A stretch of 64,000 nt of DNA from CAWHHZ01 sp963829355. Its GTDB lineage: Bacteria; Acidobacteriota; Thermoanaerobaculia; Gp7-AA8; JAHWKK01. Under the pieces are notes generated by a model that ran no database searches, had not been told where the DNA came from, and saw only the letters and a list, made by a program, of their open reading frames with translations. Numbering within the stretch: position 1 is the stretch's first letter; the number at the start of each line of letters is the position of its first letter. The DNA lies in assembly GCA_963829355.1 (NCBI GenBank), contig CAWHHZ010000016.1, forward strand, positions 62,001 to 126,000, written 5' to 3'. A program made the position numbers and the translations under genes. Of this stretch, positions 57,519 to 64,000 are shown in pieces.

Positions 57519-58283
57519 CTACAGTGCCGTGAGAAGCTGGCCACCCAGCACGATGCCGAAGCCGATGCTGACGAGCCCGACGCCCCGGATGAGCAGCTTC
57601 TGTCCCCCGGCCCATCGGCGGGCACCGGTGGCAAGAGGAACCGACAGACTCGCCGTGACTGCGGTCATGCCGGCAATCGTACCGACGCCAAAGAGAACGA
57701 GGTACAGAATGGCGGCGGACACAGAGCCGACGAGTGGAAGAACCAGGAGCGCCACGGCCGCGGAACCGGCAAGGCCGTGAATAATGCCCACGATCACCGG
57801 CCGGGCGGCGTGGTAGATGCCGATCGAAGAGAGCGATCGATCGAGCTTTGCGAGCGGCGTGTCCTCTTCAGCGTGTCCGTGCGTCTCGGCATCATGACCG
57901 TGACCGTGCGTATGAATATAGTCGCCGTGCACGTGAACGTGGTCGTGAACATGAGCGGATCGCGTCGTCTGGTGGTCATGTTCGCGCGGAGGGAGGGTCG
58001 TGCGGATACTCCGTACTCCCAGAATGACGAGCATCAGTGCCACCGGGATCTCGAGCAGGATCTCGATCCGGGGAGGAACGCTCCATTGCAGCGCGATGAT
58101 CAGACCTCCTACGAGCAGGATGGTCACCGAATGACCAATCCCCCACAAAACCCCGACCGAGACCGCATTTCTCACCGAACGTTCTCTCGACAGAATCGTG
58201 GAGACGGCGACGAGATGGTCTGCGTCGAGCGCATGCCGGGCACCCAGGACCACACCGAGGATCAGCAGTGGCGAGAGATCCAT
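57519..58283 (-). CDS. NicO/UreH-type metal transporter
   Basis: A 254-residue membrane protein with about six helices. The family motif HALDADHLVAVSTI is at residues 17-30, and GHSVTILLVGG is the second metal motif. A His/Asp-rich cytoplasmic loop lies around residues 100-140 (HVHDHVHVHGDYIHTHGHGH). These are hallmarks of nickel/cobalt permeases or efflux proteins; uptake for urease or hydrogenase and efflux both occur in the family. No nickel enzyme is encoded here, so direction is undetermined. Confidence 0.88.
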   Translation of the reverse strand: MDLSPLLILGVVLGARHALDADHLVAVSTILSRERSVRNAVSVGVLWGIGHSVTILLVGGLIIALQWSVPPRIEILLEIPVALMLVILGVRSIRTTLPPREHDHQTTRSAHVHDHVHVHGDYIHTHGHGHDAETHGHAEEDTPLAKLDRSLSSIGIYHAARPVIVGIIHGLAGSAAVALLVLPLVGSVSAAILYLVLFGVGTIAGMTAVTASLSVPLATGARRWAGGQKLLIRGVGLVSIGFGIVLGGQLLTAL

Positions 58284-58427
58284 TTCAGCAAGATTAGCGC
58301 AAGCTCACCCGCAACCTGTGACGGATCTCACCAGGGTGCGAGAAGTCCGTCACACCGAATGGGTCGGGCATCCCGCCCCTATGTCGGACAGTGGTCCCAC
58401 CGGCTGAGATCTGCACATGCAGTGAAA

Positions 58428-58466
58428 ACAAAAAAGACGGCGGGGCAAATCGCCCCGCCGTCGAAT
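58428..58466 (-). terminator. Rho-independent terminator of the M36 peptidase gene
   Basis: On the minus strand GACGGCGGGGCGA/TTGCCCCGCCGTC is followed by a run of six T. It lies 20 bases beyond the stop at 58487. Confidence 0.9.
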
Positions 58467-58486
58467 TGAAACCGATGGATCAGCGT

Positions 58487-61298
58487 CTAGAAGACGACCT
58501 GCACCGTGTTGGAGCATGTTCCGCTCTGGCAGACCTGGTAGGTGTAGCTCCCAGATCCCTTGTTGCCGGTGTAGTCCGTGTAGCTGCTTCCGGAGACGGT
58601 CGCGACCGTCGCGCCGTTACGAATGACCGTGACGGAGCTCGCACCCGACCAGCTGAGGCTGACGACATGCTCGCCCTTCACTTTGGTACCAGACGCGCTC
58701 AGGACGATCCCGGTGCTCGGAGCCGTTACCGTGACGCTCTTGCTGATGCTGCTGCTGAGGCCGCCGTTGTCGGTGACCGTGAGCGTCACCGAGTACGTTC
58801 CGGCTGCCGCGTACGAGTGACTCGGGTTCGTCGACGTCGATGTTCCTCCGTCACCGAAATTCCAGCTCCGCGACGCGATCGTGCCGTCCGAGTCGCTGCT
58901 GGTGTCGGTGAAGCTCGCCGTCAGGTTGCTGACCGACGAGGTGAACGAAGCAACTGGAGCCACATTACCCGTCGGTGCCGTGACCGTGACGCTCTTGCTG
59001 GTGCTGCTGCTGAGGCCACCGTTGTCGGTGACCGTGAGCGAGACGGAGTAAGTTCCGGCGGCTCGTGTAGGTGTGGCTGGGATTCGTCGCGGTCGACGAG
59101 GCTCCGTCGCCGAAGCTCCAGCTCCGCGATGCGATCGTGCCATCCGAATCCGTGCTGGTGTCGGTGAAGCTCGCGGTCAGACCGTTCACAGAAGATGTGA
59201 AGGATGCTGACGGCGCGACGTTGGAGCCACCACCCTGACAGTTCGAAGGCACTCCGAAGGATTCGGTCACCGTGTAGTTCGGGCCGCGGACACGGACTTT
59301 GGCGCCCGTTCCGATTCCCTGTGCGGCAAAGCCCTTCCAGATCAGGCACTCGTGTCCGCTTCCTGCTGCGGACTGGAGGATTCCGTCGCGCATCTGGTCC
59401 ATGGTCGGACCGGCCGGCGTGTAGTTCATGCCGTCGATCAGGTAATCCCACAACGTGTTCTTCGACACACCCGCAGCCTGGAAGTTCTCCCAGACTCTCC
59501 AGACGGCGGCGGCGTAGATCTCACCGTCGTTGTGGACTTCGGAGCCAGTGAAGCCACCATAGCTGTAGGGATAAGGATTGGTCACTATACGTCGCACGGC
59601 GAATTCCGTTGCTGTTGCTCGCGGAGTACGAACCGACCGTCGGCCGCTCATTCATCAGGATCGCAATGACGTCACCCATCCCTTCGCCGATGGCGCCTGA
59701 CATCGCGCCGCTCATGCTGCCGATCATGCGCCACGTCAGACCGTGACCGTACTCGTGATAGACGATGTCGGAGTCGAGATCGCCATCTCTCATGAGCGGC
59801 GGATTCGGATTGGCAGAGATCTTCGTGGTCGTTGCGGCGTGCCTGATCGTCGAGGCCGTCACTCTGTCCGACGAAGATCGAAGGAATCGTGATGGTCGAA
59901 TCGGTACCGCCCATCGTGAGGATGTCATCACCCGCGTTGTTCGCGACAATGGCGCCGACCGCATTCGCAGCCTGCGCATTCTTCACTTTCGTGACGAAGT
60001 CGCAGTTGCCACGGTCAATCAGCGCGATTTTTCCGAGCATGCTCGGCATACTCGTGCAGCCGTCGCCGCCCGCATACGACGACCGTGGTGCTGAGACGCC
60101 GGTGGTATTGAGCGCCGGGCCAAACTCCGCACCCATCGCGAGATAGGTGTTGCTGCCGACCACGGCGACATGATCGCCGAGACCGTTCCAGAGATACATC
60201 TGCATGCGAGGATTGCTGCCATCGGAAGGCGTGGAGAAGTTCGCGTTGTCCGTCCCACTGCCATCCTGCGCCTCGGCATTGACCGAGTCGCTGCCAAACC
60301 CGCCAGAACCGTAGTTGGTCTCCTGGAAGTTTCCAGCCGCCTCATTGAATCCGTGGCTGTAGAGCTTGTCGTGAAGAAGATTGTTGAGATAGAAGAGATT
60401 CTGCACCGCGACTGCTCGGTTGGTCGAGGTCGCCGGCGACTGGCTCATGTTGGCAGTGGTGGTGAAGTTGCCGCCCGTGACGGAGGCGCCACCGGAGTCG
60501 GGGGCGTTGTTCGCGTCGACATCGAGGTAGGCACGAACGTTGTTCCCCGCGATGTCGATGTTCCGCTGTCCCGAGGCGAAGAGCCAGCCGTTCGGAGAGC
60601 CGGCGCCTGCCGGATTGGAAACGGTCGTCTGCGGCGTCGTGGCCGGATTGTCCGTGAAGACGCTGTAGCTGTCGAACGCCGTGCGCAGCTCGACGTTGAG
60701 GACCTCGCCCTCACCACTGATCAGCGTGTGGTGCAGGAGGTTGTCATCCTGGGTCCAGGTCTCAACGAGGAAGCCCTCGTGGAGCGCGCCGTCGTTCATC
60801 GGAATTGCCACCCTGGTGATCTGAGGCGCCTGGTAGAGAAGCGGCCGGGCGTCGCCATACAGATGATTCATTGCGGCATTCAGAGCGTTCGGCCGACGGA
60901 TTGTGGCAGGTTCGACAGCGCCCGGAACCTCGACCAGACGGTCGATCGCGTTGATGATGCGGCCCTGTTCATCGATCGCGACTTTCGAGTATGCGCCGAA
61001 AACGGGCATCCCCTGAACCTTCTGCTCGAATCGGTGGTGCGTCACGCCAGTTCTCTCGACGCGGTTCACCGACACCGGCACCATGCTGCGTACCGACTCC
61101 GCCGAGTGGCCTTTCATCCGCAGAAAACCTGCCGCGATCTCCGCGTGCGGAGCCGCCGAGGCCGGCGTCAGAGCCACCCCGTTCGACTGACCTGAATACA
61201 CGGGCCGACTCTGTTTCGAGTGTTACCTGCCCCACTCCTGCGGCCATGACAGATGTCGAAAGCAGGAGCAGAACTGCCGCAACGAAAATTCGCTTCAT
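58487..61298 (-). CDS. Secreted M36 (fungalysin-type) metallopeptidase with PKD domains, four frameshifts
   Basis: The ATG at 61298 (AAGGAG upstream) gives a signal peptide (IFVAAVLLLLSTSVMAA). Next come an FTP-like propeptide and the M36 catalytic domain. The latter contains a PA insertion (GKIALIDRGNCDFVTKVKNA) and the zinc site VYHEYGHGLTW, with EGMGDVIAIL supplying the third-ligand Glu. Two PKD domains (SFTDTSTDSDGTIASRSW; SFGDG) and a beta-rich C-terminal domain of about 90 residues complete it. Translation shifts near 61200, 59850, 59583 and 59063; joined, the parts align without gaps. Four base errors, or real decay, are both possible. It should degrade proteins outside the cell. Confidence 0.88.
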
Positions 61299-61640
61299 AG
61301 ATGGGTCTCCTTACTGCAATGTTTAAAGCAGGATGAGCTGCGGAACGCCCTGTCGCGAACGCCTTGCCCGAGCCTCCACCTGCCGTTTGGCTGAAGATGA
61401 AACAATGTAATATGGCTGAAACAATGTTGACTGACCCGTTACAAGAGCATGACGAATGCCATGTTTCACCAGAAACGTAAACACTCAAAGGAAAGCACTT
61501 AGCGCCGATCCGTCTTCACGAGATGGGTCAGACACCAGGCCGCGAGCGGTACCTGCCGGGTAAGACTATGCCCCACTGGTATCATCTGTGACCCGATTGG
61601 CAGTCACTCGGCTGCTCACTTGGCAGACGACGGGGACCAC

Positions 61641-61687
61641 ACCGATTCGGTGATTGCCGACACCCGAGAAACAGTCACCGAATCGGT
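61641..61687. promoter_or_regulatory. 13-bp perfect inverted repeat upstream of the cDPGS-like gene
   Basis: ACCGATTCGGTGA (61641-61653) and TCACCGAATCGGT (61675-61687) are separated by 21 bases. It ends 45 bases before the start codon. Each arm is itself centred on a near-palindrome ACCGATTCGGT, so a dimeric regulator could bind either arm. The rest of 61299-61731 shows nothing clear. Confidence 0.55.
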
Positions 61688-61731
61688 AGAGTCGAGGCTG
61701 ATCCGAGCCAGACGCTCGAACAGGAGGAGTC

Positions 61732-63078
61732 ATGAATCGCCGAAGAGTTGTGATCATGGGGGCCGCAGGGCGCGACTTCCACAACTTCAACTGTCTGTTC
61801 CGTGACGACACGTCGCGTAATGTCGTCGCCTTCACCGCCACACAGATCCCGGACATCGCAGACCGCAGGTACCCCCGGGCGCTTGCCGGGCCGCTTTACC
61901 CAGACGGCATCGCGATCGCCCCTGAAGAAGATCTGGAGGCTCTGATCACGGACAACGAGGTCGACGAAGTCTGGTTCTCCTACTCCGATGTGCCACACGA
62001 GTACGTGATGCATAAGGCGAGTATGGTCATCGGCTGGGGCGCGAGCTTTGGCGTCTGCTCGGCGCAGCGCACGATGCTCCCCTCGAGCAAACCGGTCATC
62101 GCCATCACGGCTGTGCGGACGGGATGCGGAAAGTCACAGACAACCCGCTACATCTCACGCATCCTCAGTGAGATGGGCCTCAAGGTCGTCGCAATCCGGC
62201 ATCCGATGCCGTACGGTGATCTCGCGAAGCAGACGTGCCAGCGCTTCGCCACCTATGATGATCTGGTGACGCACGAGTGCACGATCGAGGAGCGCGAGGA
62301 GTACGAGCCTCACATCGACAACGGCTTTGTCGTCTACGCCGGAGTCGACTACCAGAAGATCCTCTCCGAGGCGGAAAAGGAAGCCGACGTCATTCTGTGG
62401 GATGGTGGAAACAACGACACGCCTTTCATCAAACCCGATCTCTGGATCACGATCGTCGATCCTCACCGTGCGGGTCACGAGCTCTCCTACTTCCCGGGCG
62501 AGACGAACTTCCGGTTCGCCGACATGCTGATCATCAATAAGGTGCAGACGGCGGAGCCCGAGGACGTCGCCACGGTGCTGGCGAACTGCCGCGAGAACAA
62601 TCCGTCTGCCACACTGATCCAGACACGTTCGGCAATCGTTGCCGCCGATCCTGATGCAATCAAGGGGAAGCGAGCTCTTGTCGTCGAAGATGGACCGACT
62701 CTCACTCACGGCGGCATGACATACGGAGCAGGCTGGTTCGCCGCGAAGGCGGCGGGCGCCGCGGAAATCGTATCCCCGCGACCGTACGCGGTCGGATCGA
62801 TCAAGGCGACCTACGAGAAATATCCCAACGCGCGAAAGATCCTGCCGGCGATGGGATACGGTGAGACCCAGATCCGCGAGCTCGAGGAAACGATCAACGC
62901 GACGCCCGCCGACGTCGTGGTTGAGGGAACGCCGATCGACCTGAGCCGCATCATCAACGTTAACAAACCGATCATCGACGTCAGCTATGAGCTCGAAGAG
63001 ATCGAGCCGGGCGTGATCGAGAGGGCGGTCAAGCAAGCTGTGAAGAAGACACCGGTTCCCGAGCTCCAGCTCGTCTGA
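61732..63078 (+). CDS. Cyclic 2,3-diphosphoglycerate synthase-like P-loop protein
   Basis: A 448-residue protein with an N-terminal Rossmann-like part (RRVVIMGAAGRDFHNFNCLF). A P-loop AVRTGCGKSQTTRYI follows (Lys134), then DVILWDGGNNDTPFIKPDLW, a Walker B-like region. NKVQTAEPEDVATVL resembles a nucleotide-specificity motif. The order and length match the family named for archaeal cDPG synthase, which is also widespread in bacteria where the reaction is unproven. AGGAGTC precedes the ATG. The upstream perfect inverted repeat suggests regulated expression. Cytoplasmic, no membrane segments. Confidence 0.85.
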   Translation: MNRRRVVIMGAAGRDFHNFNCLFRDDTSRNVVAFTATQIPDIADRRYPRALAGPLYPDGIAIAPEEDLEALITDNEVDEVWFSYSDVPHEYVMHKASMVIGWGASFGVCSAQRTMLPSSKPVIAITAVRTGCGKSQTTRYISRILSEMGLKVVAIRHPMPYGDLAKQTCQRFATYDDLVTHECTIEEREEYEPHIDNGFVVYAGVDYQKILSEAEKEADVILWDGGNNDTPFIKPDLWITIVDPHRAGHELSYFPGETNFRFADMLIINKVQTAEPEDVATVLANCRENNPSATLIQTRSAIVAADPDAIKGKRALVVEDGPTLTHGGMTYGAGWFAAKAAGAAEIVSPRPYAVGSIKATYEKYPNARKILPAMGYGETQIRELEETINATPADVVVEGTPIDLSRIINVNKPIIDVSYELEEIEPGVIERAVKQAVKKTPVPELQLV

Positions 63079-63099
63079 ACGTCGCCCACCCAATTCGAA

Positions 63100-63133
63100 G
63101 ATGGACACGGCGGCGACGCCCGCCGTGTCCATC
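63100..63133. terminator. Hairpin between convergent genes, probable bidirectional terminator
   Basis: The 14-pair perfect stem GATGGACACGGCGG/CCGCCGTGTCCATC has a six-base loop. It lies 22 bases after the cDPGS-like stop and before the SGNH gene's 3' end. There is no strong T-run. Confidence 0.6.
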
Positions 63134-63203
63134 TCAGTCTCGTCTCGTGCATTCACTGAGCCCGCACCCATACGTCTTCAGCCATGCCGAAGCGTCGCGC
63201 GTC

Positions 63204-63977
63204 TTACGGCATCTCGACCTGTGTCAGCTCCGGCCGTTTTGCGACGATCCCATCGCCGGACGAACGGCCCCACGCGTGCCGCCAGATCCACGGAATGAAA
63301 TATTCGCGAAGCCAGGCGGCCTCCGCGCGGATCGCATGCGAGAGACCACCGGGGGGCTTACCGGGAAGAGGCTCCGACCACGAGCGATCCGTTCCAGGGA
63401 GACCAGCGTGCCACGCGAGTGCTGCAGCGATGCGCGCGTGCCCTTCCGCGTTTGCGTGGAGGCGATCAGCCGACCAGAGTCGTGGATCCGCGGCGACGGA
63501 ATACTGCGCAAAGTCGCAGACGATCGCACCACTCTCCGCGGACGCGTTCCGAATCGCCTGGTTCATCCGATGAAGCCGGCCACGAAGAAGCCGGCCGATC
63601 GGCATCACGTCGCTCAGATCGGGAAGAGTAAAGGTCAGCACCATTGCGCCGCGGGCCGTGAACGGCGCCTGCATCGCTTCCATGTCGTGCTGCAAAACGT
63701 GCTGATCAAACCGGAGCTGAAGAAGATCGTTCGTGCCGGAGACGATGATCGCGAGATCGGGATCCATCGCGAGAGCCGGCTCGAGCTGCTCGTCCCTCAC
63801 CTGCCGTGTCGTTCTTCCCCGCACGCCGAGATTGGCGTAGAGGACCGAGCCCTGACCGTCTGCAATTCGGGTGGCGAGGCGATCGGCCCAACCCCGATAA
63901 CCGCCGTTTCCATCCGGATCATCAAGCCCCTCTACAGTACTGTCACCGATGGCCACGTATCGTTCGAAACGCTTCAT
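63204..63977 (-). CDS. SGNH/GDSL hydrolase, cytoplasmic
   Basis: A 257-residue esterase-like protein without a signal peptide. Block I is YVAIGDSTVEG (Ser13; the usual L of GDSL is T). Block III is SGTNDLLQL, and block V is DRLHANAEGHARIA with the catalytic Asp and His. It resembles the GDSL-like lipase group found in soil bacteria and actinobacteria. The last 45 residues are Trp/Arg-rich (SWSEPLPGKPPGG; REYFIPWIWRHAWGR). The ATG at 63977 lies near the right edge; no partner is visible. Confidence 0.88.
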   Translation of the reverse strand: MKRFERYVAIGDSTVEGLDDPDGNGGYRGWADRLATRIADGQGSVLYANLGVRGRTTRQVRDEQLEPALAMDPDLAIIVSGTNDLLQLRFDQHVLQHDMEAMQAPFTARGAMVLTFTLPDLSDVMPIGRLLRGRLHRMNQAIRNASAESGAIVCDFAQYSVAADPRLWSADRLHANAEGHARIAAALAWHAGLPGTDRSWSEPLPGKPPGGLSHAIRAEAAWLREYFIPWIWRHAWGRSSGDGIVAKRPELTQVEMP

Positions 63978-64000
63978 CGCTCGATGGTAAATGATGGGGA

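Overview
The window looks like chromosomal DNA from a GC-rich, Gram-negative soil-type bacterium. Outer-membrane FadL and an RND/MacA-type adaptor show the envelope type. An Acidobacteriota-like host is my best guess, from gene content and the dense GTCATCCTGAGC...GCGAAGGATC intergenic repeats, but no rRNA or marker phylogeny is present to prove it. GTG and TTG starts are common, and overlaps of the ATGA/GTGA/TGATG type join several gene pairs. I see no prophage, integrase, transposase or CRISPR array.

Layout, left to right. 1-4.4 kb: the 5' part of a LeuA-family synthase, a HIT hydrolase and a chemoreceptor-like protein. 5-6.6 kb: crotonase plus 3-hydroxyacyl-CoA dehydrogenase. 7-13 kb: fdhD, a DsbA-fold exported protein, a DUF4412-like protein, then a FadL porin with an SGNH hydrolase. 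13.6-15.7 kb: a small unknown protein, pdxH and a cytoplasmic AmpD-type amidase. 16-20.6 kb (minus): adaptor, two FtsX/MacB permeases and an ATPase, a MacAB-like exporter. 20.9-24.6 kb: dnaG-rpoD. 25 kb: a candidate structured small RNA and tRNA-Leu(UAA). 25.8-33.6 kb: acyl-CoA dehydrogenase, SDR, class V aminotransferase, ankyrin protein with MscS channel, and an S9 peptidase. 33.7-35.8 kb: a penicillin-acylase remnant. 36-44 kb: a GGDEF-EAL protein, clpS-clpA and a Ser/Thr kinase with a VCBS/TPR-like tail. 44.5-45.3 kb: an amidase remnant broken by two different MITE-like elements. 45.3-50.4 kb: an ABC-F ATPase, a membrane protein, an ECF sigma with zinc anti-sigma, and a GAF-PAS protein. 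50.6-58.3 kb: a Csp-like copper protein, an APAH/HDAC-type deacetylase overlapping an ATP-grasp/P1-peptidase fusion, two tandem CBS proteins, YaeQ, DUF1697 and a NicO-type metal exporter or transporter. 58.5-64 kb: a secreted M36 metallopeptidase with PKD domains, a cyclic-2,3-diphosphoglycerate-synthase-like GTPase and an SGNH hydrolase.

Two themes deserve attention. First, the intergenic DNA is highly organised. It holds composite REP-like elements, three MITE-like elements (two families nested inside REPs, one inside a gene), and private arrays of 6-9 bp units whose two arms are reverse complements and bracket REPs, a tRNA or promoters. Second, the pair at 51.4-54.6 kb joins an ATP-grasp ligase, a self-processing P1 aminopeptidase and a zinc deacetylase on one transcript; I know of no described pathway for this combination.

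Caution: at least nine single-base frame breaks occur, including in dnaG and an ABC-F gene that are expected to be intact. Many of these are probably sequencing or assembly errors rather than biology.
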